Assembly: GCA_002344965.1 (NCBI GenBank)
Contig: DDUU01000043.1
Location: 1 to 17,210 of the forward strand
DNA length: 17,210 nucleotides
Direction: 5' to 3'
DNA from: Candidatus Tepidiaquacellales bacterium UBA2330
Lineage (GTDB): Bacteria; Bacteroidota; Ignavibacteria; Tepidaquicellales; Tepidaquicellaceae
Below the pieces are notes generated by a model. It did not search any database. It was not told the origin of the DNA and was given only the letters and a program-made list of their open reading frames with translations. Shown in pieces: positions 6,318 to 13,217 of this stretch; within the stretch, counting starts at the first letter, position 1, and the number at the start of each line of letters is the position of its first letter. A program made the translations under genes and the position numbers.

Positions 6318-6689
6318 ATGAATCAAATACAAAAAAGTAAAAAGAGAAAAGAGAGAATCAGATATCAGATAAGGAAAAAACTGAAAGGTACTTCAGAAGT
6401 TCCGAGACTGGTAGTTTACAGAAGTCTTGATCATATTTATGCGCAGTTAGTGGATGATGTAAATTCAAAAACTCTTTTCACATTATCTACAAAGTCGAAG
6501 GAGATAACGGATAAGATCTCAGGATTAAAAGGTAAAATAGAGAAGAGCAAAATGATCGGCAAGCTTGCCGCGGAGAAAGCAATTTCAAGCAGTATCAAAG
6601 CTGTAGTTTTTGACAGAAACGGTTATTTGTATCACGGAAGAGTTAAAGCTCTTGCCGATGGAGCCCGCGAAGGTGGTTTAAAATTCTGA
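6318..6689 (+). CDS. rplR: Large-subunit ribosomal protein L18
   Basis: L18 binds 5S rRNA and brings it into the central protuberance with L5. The length of 123 residues is typical. The conserved features are the basic N-terminus KSKKRKERIRYQIRKKLKGT, the VPRLVVYRSLDHIYAQLVDD strand-turn-strand, and the C-terminal VVFDRNGYLYHGRVKALADG followed by AREGGLKF. It is the last gene before the transcription unit is interrupted by a tRNA gene; in the usual operon rpsE would follow directly. Confidence 0.99.
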   Translation: MNQIQKSKKRKERIRYQIRKKLKGTSEVPRLVVYRSLDHIYAQLVDDVNSKTLFTLSTKSKEITDKISGLKGKIEKSKMIGKLAAEKAISSSIKAVVFDRNGYLYHGRVKALADGAREGGLKF

Positions 6690-6743
6690 TTTTAATTAGT
6701 ATATTCCCCGTTCTAATTATTCAGAAAATAGAGTTTTAACGAC

Positions 6744-6814
6744 TCTCGGGTCGTCTAATGGCAGGACACCGGCCTTTGGAGCCGTTTGTGGAGGTTCGAC
6801 TCCTCCCCTGAGAA
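6744..6814 (+). tRNA. tRNA-Gln (anticodon UUG) inside the spc operon
   Basis: All arms fold. The 7-bp acceptor stem is TCTCGGG (6744-6750) with CCTGAGA (6807-6813) and includes one G-U pair. The D arm (6753-6767) has GG at the expected loop position. The anticodon stem spans 6769-6785 and has a mismatch at its outermost pair. The 7-base loop CTTTGGA places TTG at 6776-6778. The T arm GGAGG-TTCGACT-CCTCC spans 6790-6806. The discriminator base is A6814 and CCA is not encoded. The first pair is U1-A72, which is typical of bacterial tRNA-Gln and supports the identity. The gene lies in the sense direction between rplR and rpsE, 54 and 39 bases from them, so it is probably co-transcribed and cut out of the ribosomal-protein message. 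Confidence 0.93.
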
Positions 6815-6853
6815 CAAAAAAATAAAGAAGATTTTTAAAGACATTTTAACTTA

Positions 6854-7366
6854 ATGAAAAAAACGAAAAATTTTAAAGCCGGTGAATTAGAACTTAAAGA
6901 CAAGATGGTTCATATTGGCAGAGTAGCTAAGGTTGTAAAAGGCGGAAGAAGATTCAGCTTTTCCGCGGTTACGGTGGTTGGAGACGGACACGGGCATGTA
7001 GGAATTGGTTTGGGAAAAGCAAATGAAGTTACGGATTCTATCAGAAAAAGCGTAGAGGATGCAAAGAAAAATGTAATTGAAGTTCCGATTATAAAAGGCA
7101 CAATACCACATGAGATTATAGGAAAATACGGAGCTGCTAAAGTTATGCTTAAACCTGCATCACCGGGTACGGGAATAATTGCAGGCGGAGGAGTAAGAGC
7201 AGTGCTTGAATCAGCCGGAGTCCAGGATGTTTTAACGAAATTATTAGGTTCGTCAAATCCGCATAATGTAGTAAAAGCAACAATGAGAGCTTTAGTATTA
7301 CTGAATGATGCCAAGAAGGTCGCAGAGAGAAGAGGCATTTCTGTTCAGGAGTTATTTGCAAATTAA
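6854..7366 (+). CDS. rpsE: Small-subunit ribosomal protein S5
   Basis: S5 lies at the mRNA entry side of the 30S subunit and influences decoding accuracy. The 170-residue protein has an N-terminal double-stranded-RNA-binding-like domain (about residues 14-77), including GGRRFSFSAVTVVGDGHGHV and GIGLGKANEV. The C-terminal domain includes KPASPGTGIIAGGGVRAVLE and the GSSNPHNVVKATMRAL block. The length agrees with the family. It follows the tRNA gene after 39 bases, with no Shine-Dalgarno sequence; the region before its ATG is A/T-rich. Confidence 0.99.
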   Translation: MKKTKNFKAGELELKDKMVHIGRVAKVVKGGRRFSFSAVTVVGDGHGHVGIGLGKANEVTDSIRKSVEDAKKNVIEVPIIKGTIPHEIIGKYGAAKVMLKPASPGTGIIAGGGVRAVLESAGVQDVLTKLLGSSNPHNVVKATMRALVLLNDAKKVAERRGISVQELFAN

Positions 7367-7381
7367 TTCAGATAAGAAGTC

Positions 7382-7564
7382 ATGTTAAAAATCACACAAA
7401 CCAAAAGCATAATCGGAAGACTGGAAAAGCAAAAGCGTACTATTGAAGCGCTGGGATTGGGAAGACCAAATTATTTTACCATAAAAAAAGACACTCCTCA
7501 GATAAGAGGCATGATCAATGTTGTAAAGCATCTGGTAAAAGTAGAAGAAAATTATAAACAGTAA
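7382..7564 (+). CDS. rpmD: Large-subunit ribosomal protein L30
   Basis: L30 is a small peripheral protein of the 50S subunit that contacts 23S rRNA and is absent from some bacteria. The 60-residue product is the usual size. It has the KITQTKSIIGRLEKQKRTIE segment and GLGRPNYFTIKKDTPQIRGM, which match the family. It starts 15 bases after rpsE. The 97-base gap after it, before rplO, is the longest intergenic spacer without a gene inside the cluster and contains a strong hairpin. Confidence 0.97.
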   Translation: MLKITQTKSIIGRLEKQKRTIEALGLGRPNYFTIKKDTPQIRGMINVVKHLVKVEENYKQ

Positions 7565-7594
7565 TACTAATTAATAAAACCAAGTTCTTTTTAG

Positions 7595-7623
7595 TCCTTT
7601 GCCCTTAAAGTAAGGCCAAAGGA
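7595..7623 (+). promoter_or_regulatory. Hairpin in the rpmD-rplO spacer
   Basis: TCCTTTG (7595-7601) pairs fully with CAAAGGA (7617-7623). After one C-C mismatch, CCTTA (7603-7607) pairs with TAAGG (7611-7615), closing a 3-base loop. This gives a 12-bp interrupted stem, unusual in so AT-rich a region. It ends 38 bases before the rplO start codon. What follows is a mixed A/T stretch, not a clean run of T, so it is a weak terminator at best. It may be an attenuator, an RNA-processing site or a regulatory RNA element for rplO-secY. Confidence 0.6.
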
Positions 7624-7661
7624 ATTTTAATTAAATTTGTAAGTATAAGAAAATTTTTTTA

Positions 7662-8120
7662 ATGGACATTTTAAGTAATTTAAAGTACGCAGAAGGCTCA
7701 AGGAAAAAGAGAAAAAGAGTAGGCAGGGGACAGGGATCCGGACACGGCGGTACCTCAACAAGAGGACACAAAGGTCAGCATTCAAGATCCGGAGCAAAAT
7801 TCAGAGCCTGGTTTGAAGGCGGTCAATTGCCTTTACAAAGAAGAATCCCGAAATTCGGATTTAAGAATATTAACAGAGTAGAATATTCGGTTTTAAATCT
7901 TAACGATATTCAGAAATTAATAGATGATAAAAAAATACAGGAAACTTCTATAGATAAAGAATATCTGCTGAAAAATAAATTTGTAAAAGGAAAAAATAAA
8001 CCACTGAAGATTTTAGGTAACGGTGAGATTAAAACTAAAATTGACATTACTGCAGATGCTTTCAGTAAGACTGCAATCGAAAAGATTGAAAAAGCAGGAG
8101 GAAAAGCAGTAAAATTATGA
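7662..8120 (+). CDS. rplO: Large-subunit ribosomal protein L15
   Basis: L15 is a late assembly protein that threads through 23S rRNA. The 152-residue product has the conserved glycine- and arginine-rich N-terminus VGRGQGSGHGGTSTRGHKGQ (about residues 20-39), followed by FEGGQLPLQRRIPKFGFKN. The globular C-terminal part ends with KIEKAGGKAVKL. The start codon is the ATG after a T-rich tract; no Shine-Dalgarno sequence is visible. Its stop codon overlaps the secY start codon by four bases (ATGA), which suggests translational coupling to SecY. Confidence 0.98.
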   Translation: MDILSNLKYAEGSRKKRKRVGRGQGSGHGGTSTRGHKGQHSRSGAKFRAWFEGGQLPLQRRIPKFGFKNINRVEYSVLNLNDIQKLIDDKKIQETSIDKEYLLKNKFVKGKNKPLKILGNGEIKTKIDITADAFSKTAIEKIEKAGGKAVKL

Positions 8121-9451
8121 AGGGATTTTTTGAAAGTTTCAGAAACATTTTTAAAATTGAAGAACTCAGGAACAGGCTCTTATTCACGCTTGCAATATTA
8201 GTCGTTGTCAGAATTGGCGCGCATATTACATTGCCGGGTATAGATGCTACTATACTTGCTGAGGCGTCAAAGAATCAGGCTTCAAATACGCTGTTCGGAT
8301 TGTATGATATGTTTGTAGGAGGTGCATTTCAGAATGCAGCGATTTTCGCATTAGGCATAATGCCTTACATCAGTGCATCTATTATAATCCAGCTTCTCGG
8401 AGCGGTTTTTCCTTATTTCCAGAAACTTCAGAAAGAAGGTGAAGAGGGAAGAAAAAAAATCAATCAGCTCACAAGGCTCGGTACAATTCCGGTGGCTGCT
8501 TTGCAGGCATGGGGTGTAAGTGTTCAGCTCGGCTCAAGGTCCGTTGGAGATCTGAGCGTAATCAGTCCTGAAATTTCAAGCGCATTTTTTACTTTTTCAA
8601 CTGTAATTATACTTACCGGCGCTACAGTATTTATGATGTGGCTTGGAGAGCAGATTACGGAAAGAGGTATTGGAAACGGAATTTCACTAATAATTTTCAT
8701 AGGTATTATTGATAAGTTTCCGTATTCGGTGTTTGATGAATATCAGATAGTATCATCAGGCGCAAGAAATATTCTTGTTGAAATTATTTATATAATCGGA
8801 TTCCTTTTAATAATAGCTGGCGTGATTGCTGTAACTGTCGCTACAAGAAGAATCCCGGTACAGTATGCAAAAAGAGTTGTGGGAAGAAAAGTATTCGGAG
8901 GAGTAACTCAGTATATTCCAATGAAAGTAAATTCAGCAGGTGTTATGCCGCTGATTTTCGCACAGTCAATTATGTTTGTTCCAAGCACAGTGCTTTCATT
9001 TTTCCCTAACAGTGAATTCATGCAGAGTGTTGCACAGTATTTTGATTATACAAGCTGGTTTTATTCAATAGTTTACGGATTACTGATTGTGTTCTTTACA
9101 TATTTTTATACTGCGATCGCATTTAATCCTAAAGATGTATCAGACAACATGAAAAAGCAGGGCGGATTTATTCCCGGAGTAAGACCCGGAAAACCGACAT
9201 CAGATTATATCGATAATATACTTACAAAGATAACGCTGCCGGGCGCGATATTTCTTGCTATAATTGCAATCATACCAACCTTTCTTATGAAGCTTGGAGT
9301 AACAACAGGATTGTCACAGTTTTTCGGCGGAACAAGTCTGCTTATTATAGTAGGTGTAGCGCTTGATACATTGCAGCAGATAGAATCACACCTGCTGATG
9401 AGACATTATGACGGATTTATGAAATCAGGAAAAATTAAATCCAGAAGATAA
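8117..9451 (+). CDS. secY: Preprotein translocase channel subunit SecY
   Basis: SecY is the ten-helix channel of the Sec translocase in the inner membrane; it exports unfolded proteins and inserts membrane proteins with SecE and SecG. The 444-residue product is the normal length. Hydrophobic helices are visible throughout, starting at about residues 20-40. The plug-region TLFGLYDMFVGGAF (58-71) precedes the helix GIMPYISASIIIQLL (80-94). The VNSAGVMPLIFAQSI signature is at 271-285, and the cytosolic loop FNPKDVSDNMKKQGGFIPG is at 336-354. The gene overlaps rplO by four bases. It is followed by map after nine bases, with no adk between, an arrangement I know from Bacteroidota and relatives. 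Confidence 0.99.
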   Translation: MKGFFESFRNIFKIEELRNRLLFTLAILVVVRIGAHITLPGIDATILAEASKNQASNTLFGLYDMFVGGAFQNAAIFALGIMPYISASIIIQLLGAVFPYFQKLQKEGEEGRKKINQLTRLGTIPVAALQAWGVSVQLGSRSVGDLSVISPEISSAFFTFSTVIILTGATVFMMWLGEQITERGIGNGISLIIFIGIIDKFPYSVFDEYQIVSSGARNILVEIIYIIGFLLIIAGVIAVTVATRRIPVQYAKRVVGRKVFGGVTQYIPMKVNSAGVMPLIFAQSIMFVPSTVLSFFPNSEFMQSVAQYFDYTSWFYSIVYGLLIVFFTYFYTAIAFNPKDVSDNMKKQGGFIPGVRPGKPTSDYIDNILTKITLPGAIFLAIIAIIPTFLMKLGVTTGLSQFFGGTSLLIIVGVALDTLQQIESHLLMRHYDGFMKSGKIKSRR

Positions 9452-9460
9452 ATTTTCTGA

Positions 9461-10219
9461 ATGTCATTAATAAAGAGCGATAAAGAAATAGATCTGATAA
9501 GGGAAAGCAGTAAAATTGTAGCCGGTGTATTTGAACATCTTAAGGGACATATAAAGGAAGGAATTACTACTTCGGAAATCGATAAACTGGTTGAAGAATT
9601 TATTTTTTCAAAGGACGGAATTCCGGCATTTAAAGGATACAAAGTAGGTAAAAGAGTTTTCCCGGCAAGCAGTTGTATTTCAGTAAATGATGAGGTAGTT
9701 CACGGAATACCCGGTGACAGAAAACTTGTAAACGGAGATATAGTATCAGTTGACGTCGGAGTAAAGAAAAACGGATATTACGGAGACAGCGCATATACAT
9801 ACAAGGTAGGTGAAACAACATCAAGAGTTAATAAATTATTGAAAATTACTGAAGAGTCATTATATAAAGGAATAGAAAAAGCGGTTGACGGAAATGAAGT
9901 AAATGACATTTCCGTAGCAATACAGAATTATGTGGAAGGTTCGGGTTACGGTATAGTAAGAGAGCTGGTCGGTCACGGAATTGGAAAGAATTTGCATGAA
10001 GAGCCTTCTGTGCCGAATTTTTATACGCCGAATTCCAGACAGAAATTATTTGAAGGAATGGTAATAGCGATAGAACCGATGGTAAACTACGGAACATATG
10101 ATGTAATTCAGGACAAAGACGGATGGACGATCAGAACTAAAGACGGTGAACCGTCAGCTCATTTTGAGCATACGGTTCTGATTAAAAAAGGAAAAGCTGA
10201 GATATTAACTAAATGTTAA
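9461..10219 (+). CDS. map: Methionine aminopeptidase, type I
   Basis: This cytosolic metalloprotease removes the initiator methionine from nascent proteins after deformylation. The 252-residue length fits the short type I enzyme with no N-terminal extension. The substrate-binding histidine is His81 in VVHGIP. The five metal ligands of the pita-bread fold are all present: Asp98 in DVGV, Asp109 in GDSAY, His172 in GHGIG, Glu205 in EPMVN and Glu236 in HFEHTV. His179 corresponds to the second active-site histidine. It sits between secY and infA, so its supply scales with ribosome synthesis. Confidence 0.98.
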   Translation: MSLIKSDKEIDLIRESSKIVAGVFEHLKGHIKEGITTSEIDKLVEEFIFSKDGIPAFKGYKVGKRVFPASSCISVNDEVVHGIPGDRKLVNGDIVSVDVGVKKNGYYGDSAYTYKVGETTSRVNKLLKITEESLYKGIEKAVDGNEVNDISVAIQNYVEGSGYGIVRELVGHGIGKNLHEEPSVPNFYTPNSRQKLFEGMVIAIEPMVNYGTYDVIQDKDGWTIRTKDGEPSAHFEHTVLIKKGKAEILTKC

Positions 10220-10241
10220 TATTTTAAATTTTAAATCAGAT

Positions 10242-10460
10242 ATGGCAAAGCAGGATGCAATAAAAGTAGACGGGATAATTTCTGAAATACTGCCAAACAC
10301 CAATTTTAAAGTTAAATTGGAAAACGGCCATGAAATCCTTGCGCATATTTCCGGTAAGATGAGAATGAATTATATCAAGATACTGCAGGGAGATAAAGTA
10401 ACGGTGGAGTTATCGCCTTATGATCTAACAAAAGGCAGAATTACTTACAGATATAAATAA
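10242..10460 (+). CDS. infA: Translation initiation factor IF-1
   Basis: IF-1 binds the A site of the 30S subunit during initiation and works with IF-2 and IF-3. The 72-residue product is the usual length and is a single S1-like OB fold. It has the signature LPNTNFKVKLENGHEILAHI, GKMRMNYIKILQGDKVTVEL and SPYDLTKGRITYRYK. The gene follows map after 22 bases and precedes rpmJ, the standard arrangement at the junction of the spc and alpha operons. Confidence 0.99.
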   Translation: MAKQDAIKVDGIISEILPNTNFKVKLENGHEILAHISGKMRMNYIKILQGDKVTVELSPYDLTKGRITYRYK

Positions 10461-10489
10461 TTAAAAATACATAAAATTACATTACAGTC

Positions 10490-10603
10490 ATGAAAGTGCG
10501 GAGTTCAGTAAAGAAAATGTGTTCAAAATGTAAAATCATCAGAAGGAAAGGTGTAGTGAGAGTTATATGCACAAATCCGAAACACAAACAAAGACAGGGA
10601 TAA
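10490..10603 (+). CDS. rpmJ: Ribosomal protein L36, zinc-binding form
   Basis: L36 is the smallest ribosomal protein and helps stabilise 23S rRNA near the L16/A-site region. The gene is short, with 37 codons plus stop. The product begins MKVRSSVKKMCSKC and ends TNPKHKQRQG. The zinc ligands are Cys11, Cys14, Cys27 and His32, so this is the zinc-dependent form, in contrast to the zinc-free S14 of the same cluster. It lies between infA and rpsM, where L36 is expected. Confidence 0.98.
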   Translation: MKVRSSVKKMCSKCKIIRRKGVVRVICTNPKHKQRQG

Positions 10604-10629
10604 AAATTTTTTTATAATTATAATATTTC

Positions 10630-10634
10630 AGGAG
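10630..10634 (+). promoter_or_regulatory. Shine-Dalgarno site for the TTG start of rpsM
   Basis: AGGAG lies seven bases before TTG at 10642. The sequence after that codon reads ARIAGVDLPKNKRV, the usual S13 N-terminus, and no other start codon fits. The site therefore supports a TTG initiator. Confidence 0.75.
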
Positions 10635-10641
10635 AAATAGT

Positions 10642-11025
10642 TTGGCAAGAATAGCAGGAGTAGATCTTCCAAAAAACAAAAGGGTGGTTATCGGACTGAT
10701 GTCGATATTCGGCATAGGTAAATCCACCTCTCAAAAGATACTTGCAAAAGCCGGAATAAGCGAAGACAAAAAAGTATCACAGCTTTCTGATGACGAAGTA
10801 AATCAGATCAGAGCGGAGATCGGAGCCGAGACAAAGGTTGAAGGTTCTTTGAAATCTGAGATAGCCATGAACATAAAAAGGCTGACAGATATCGGAACAT
10901 ACAGAGGCAGAAGACACAGAAGAGGTTTACCGGTAAGAGGACAGAGGACGAAGACAAATGCCAGGACCAGAAAAGGAAAGAGAAAAACCGTTGCAGGCAA
11001 AAAGAAAGCAGCCGCTAAGAAATAA
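10642..11025 (+). CDS. rpsM: Small-subunit ribosomal protein S13
   Basis: S13 lies at the top of the 30S head, contacts P-site tRNA and forms a bridge to the 50S subunit. The 127-residue product has the helix-two-turn-helix part with GIGKSTSQKILAKAGI. The basic C-terminal region contains TYRGRRHRRGLPVRGQRTKT and ARTRKGKRKTVAGKKKAAAK. Initiation is at TTG, supported by an AGGAG site. The 73-base gap to rpsK is longer than most gaps in this cluster and shows no gene. Confidence 0.98.
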   Translation: MARIAGVDLPKNKRVVIGLMSIFGIGKSTSQKILAKAGISEDKKVSQLSDDEVNQIRAEIGAETKVEGSLKSEIAMNIKRLTDIGTYRGRRHRRGLPVRGQRTKTNARTRKGKRKTVAGKKKAAAKK

Positions 11026-11098
11026 CTGATAAGTTGTTTATGAATACGGCTATTTAATTTAAAGATTAATAAAGTTATAAAAAAATAAATATACTAAT

Positions 11099-11485
11099 TT
11101 GGCAAAGAACTTTAAAAAAACCAAGAAGAAAGCAAATGTGGATGCAAACGGAGTAGCACATGTGAAAGCTACTTTCAATAATGTAATTGTCACATTGACG
11201 GATCTTTACGGTAACACAATATCGTGGGCGTCTTCAGGAAAAATGGGATTCAAGGGTTCCAAAAAGAATACTCCTTTTGCAGCACAGCTGACAGCAGAAA
11301 GCGCAGCAAAAGCTGCTATTGATCTGGGGATGAAAAAAGTAGAAGTATTAATTAAAGGAGTCGGATCCGGAAGAGACGCGGCAGTAAGGTCTCTTAACAC
11401 AGCCGGTCTTGAGGTTACGTCCATAAAGGATATAACACCATTACCTCATAACGGATGCAGACCTCCTAAAAAGAGAAGACAATAA
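11099..11485 (+). CDS. rpsK: Small-subunit ribosomal protein S11
   Basis: S11 is part of the 30S platform and helps form the E-site path of mRNA. The 128-residue product contains VAHVKATFNNVIVTLTDLYG, ISWASSGKMGFKGSKKNTPF and the C-terminal PLPHNGCRPPKKRRQ. The Asn118-Gly119 pair corresponds to the site that forms isoaspartate in E. coli S11. The start codon is TTG, giving the ordinary MAKNFKKTKKK N-terminus. No in-frame ATG or GTG occurs before it. Unlike the other TTG genes here it has no visible Shine-Dalgarno sequence, only A/T-rich sequence. Confidence 0.97.
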   Translation: MAKNFKKTKKKANVDANGVAHVKATFNNVIVTLTDLYGNTISWASSGKMGFKGSKKNTPFAAQLTAESAAKAAIDLGMKKVEVLIKGVGSGRDAAVRSLNTAGLEVTSIKDITPLPHNGCRPPKKRRQ

Positions 11486-11521
11486 TTTCAGAAAAGAATT
11501 TAATAAAGAAAAATAATATAA

Positions 11522-12151
11522 ATGGCAAGATATACAGGCGCTAATTGTAAACTGTGTCGCAGAGAGAAGCAGAAATTATTCCTTAAGGGAACGAAATGCT
11601 TTTCGGATAAATGTCCAATTGAAAACAGAAATTATCCTCCCGGGCAGCATGGGATCTCAAAAAGAACAAGAATGACTGACTACGCGGTACAGCTTCGTGA
11701 AAAGCAAAAAGTCAGAAAAACTTACGGAGTTCTGGAAAATCAATTCAGAAGATATTTTGAAGCTGCAAACAAAAAAACCGGCGTCACCGGTGATAACTTG
11801 GTAAAACTGCTCGAAAGAAGACTCGACAATACGGTTTACAGACTTGGACTTGCACCTTCGAGGAAGTCAGCAAGACAGCTTATCTTACACAGACATTTTA
11901 CTGTAAACGGAACAGTTGTAAATATTCCTTCATATCTTTTAAAGTCAGGTGATCTGATACAGGTCAGGGAAAAAAGCAAGAAGCTGGACATTATACATGA
12001 TTCGATGAAAAGAGTTAAAGATAATATGCTTCCGGCCTGGCTTAATCTGGATAAGGCTAATTTACAGGGGGTATTTATGAAAGAGCCGGAGAGATCCGAT
12101 GTTCAGTTTATTGGCAATGAACAGCTGATAGTCGAGCTGTATTCAAAATAA
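11522..12151 (+). CDS. rpsD: Ribosomal protein S4, zinc-binding form
   Basis: S4 is a primary assembly protein of the 30S body and part of the mRNA entry ring with S3 and S5; in E. coli it represses the alpha operon. The 209-residue product carries four cysteines, Cys9, Cys12, Cys26 and Cys31, in the pattern of the zinc-binding S4 class (NCKLCRREKQKLFLKGTKCF). It keeps YPPGQHG after them. The S4 RNA-binding domain includes LLERRLDNTVYRLGLAPSRK and the LILHRHFTVNG strand. It lies between rpsK and rpoA as expected. Confidence 0.99.
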   Translation: MARYTGANCKLCRREKQKLFLKGTKCFSDKCPIENRNYPPGQHGISKRTRMTDYAVQLREKQKVRKTYGVLENQFRRYFEAANKKTGVTGDNLVKLLERRLDNTVYRLGLAPSRKSARQLILHRHFTVNGTVVNIPSYLLKSGDLIQVREKSKKLDIIHDSMKRVKDNMLPAWLNLDKANLQGVFMKEPERSDVQFIGNEQLIVELYSK

Positions 12152-12181
12152 TTTTTTTAAAAAATAAACAAAGAGTATATA

Positions 12182-13183
12182 ATGAAAATTAATAATTTTC
12201 AAATGCCGGAATCAATAGTAAAAGAGGAATCTACTTATACTGATAAATTCGGAAGGTTTATTATGCAGCCTCTTGAAAGAGGATACGGAGTAACTCTTGG
12301 CAATTCATTAAGAAGGATACTGATTTCATCTCTTCCGGGTACTGCAATAATAGCTATTAAAGTAAATGATGCGCCTCATGAGTTTACAACATTAAAAGGA
12401 GTAGTGGAAGATCTTTCCGAAATTATATTAAATCTAAAGGAAGTAAGATTTAAGGATATTACAAATAAGTCATCAAAAATAGAATTTACTTTAAAGGGAC
12501 AGCATATATTTACCGCTAAAGATATTCAGAATAACACTGCTGATTTTGAAATATTAAATCCGGAAAAACATATTGCAACGCTTAATAATGATGCAAATCT
12601 GAATATTGAAATCAGATTGGGATCGGGATTTGGTTATGTACCGTCAGATGACAACAAGCTTGCAAATTTACCTCTTGAATTCATTTATGTGGATTCAATT
12701 TTTTCACCAGTGATAAAAGCGAATTATATTATCGAAAATACAAGAGTAGGAAAGCGAACTGATTATGAAAAGCTTATTCTTGAGATTACAACTGACGGTT
12801 CCATTAATCCTGAAGATGCTTTAGTAAATTCAGCAAGATTAATGCAGGAGCATATTGACATGTTTCTGAATCTTAATCCTGAAAACGTTAAGAAGCAGGA
12901 AGAGCCGGTAAAAACGGAAAAAGATGAAGAGCATGAAATGATAAGGAAAATACTTCTAATGCCGGTTGACGAGTTAGATCTTTCGGTTAGATCACAAAAC
13001 TGTTTAAGATCGGCTAACATAAAAACTATATCAGATCTTGTAAGCAAGAACGAAGGCGAGATGCTTCATTACAGAAATTTCGGAAGAAAATCCCTTGCAG
13101 AACTTGGAGAATTAATTGAGAATTTCGGTCTTACTTTCGGTATGGATGTTGACAAATATCTGAAAGAAGAAACCACTGTATAA
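12182..13183 (+). CDS. rpoA: RNA polymerase alpha subunit
   Basis: The alpha subunit dimerises to start assembly of RNA polymerase; its C-terminal domain contacts UP elements and activators. The 333-residue protein has the N-terminal assembly domain with ERGYGVTLGNSLRRILISSL, including the conserved LRR segment. A second conserved patch is TTDGSINPEDALVNSARLMQ. An acidic, charged linker (about residues 235-255) leads to the C-terminal domain. There, Arg270, Asn273 and Cys274 in VRSQNCLR correspond to the DNA-binding Arg265, Asn268 and Cys269 of E. coli; the NFGRKSL helix start is also present. UP-element use is therefore possible here. Confidence 0.99.
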   Translation: MKINNFQMPESIVKEESTYTDKFGRFIMQPLERGYGVTLGNSLRRILISSLPGTAIIAIKVNDAPHEFTTLKGVVEDLSEIILNLKEVRFKDITNKSSKIEFTLKGQHIFTAKDIQNNTADFEILNPEKHIATLNNDANLNIEIRLGSGFGYVPSDDNKLANLPLEFIYVDSIFSPVIKANYIIENTRVGKRTDYEKLILEITTDGSINPEDALVNSARLMQEHIDMFLNLNPENVKKQEEPVKTEKDEEHEMIRKILLMPVDELDLSVRSQNCLRSANIKTISDLVSKNEGEMLHYRNFGRKSLAELGELIENFGLTFGMDVDKYLKEETTV

Positions 13184-13217
13184 CATAATTTTAACTTAGA
13201 AAATTTAGAAGATATAT

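Noticed and set aside
6693..6719. Inverted repeat TAATTAG/CTAATTA between rplR and the tRNA
   Set aside because: Seven A-T-rich pairs with a 13-base loop are too weak to call a terminator or regulatory hairpin.
6774..6780. Reading the tRNA anticodon as TGG (proline)
   Set aside because: This would break the canonical U33 position and the 7-base loop; TTG with U1-A72 fits tRNA-Gln.
6910..7338. Minus-strand open frame of 142 codons opposite rpsE
   Set aside because: A shadow of rpsE, with biased composition caused by the complement of its codons.
7632..7639. TAAATTTG as a Bacteroidota-type -7 element before rplO
   Set aside because: It fits TAnnTTTG, but no TTG element is found at the matching distance upstream and the region is AT-rich.
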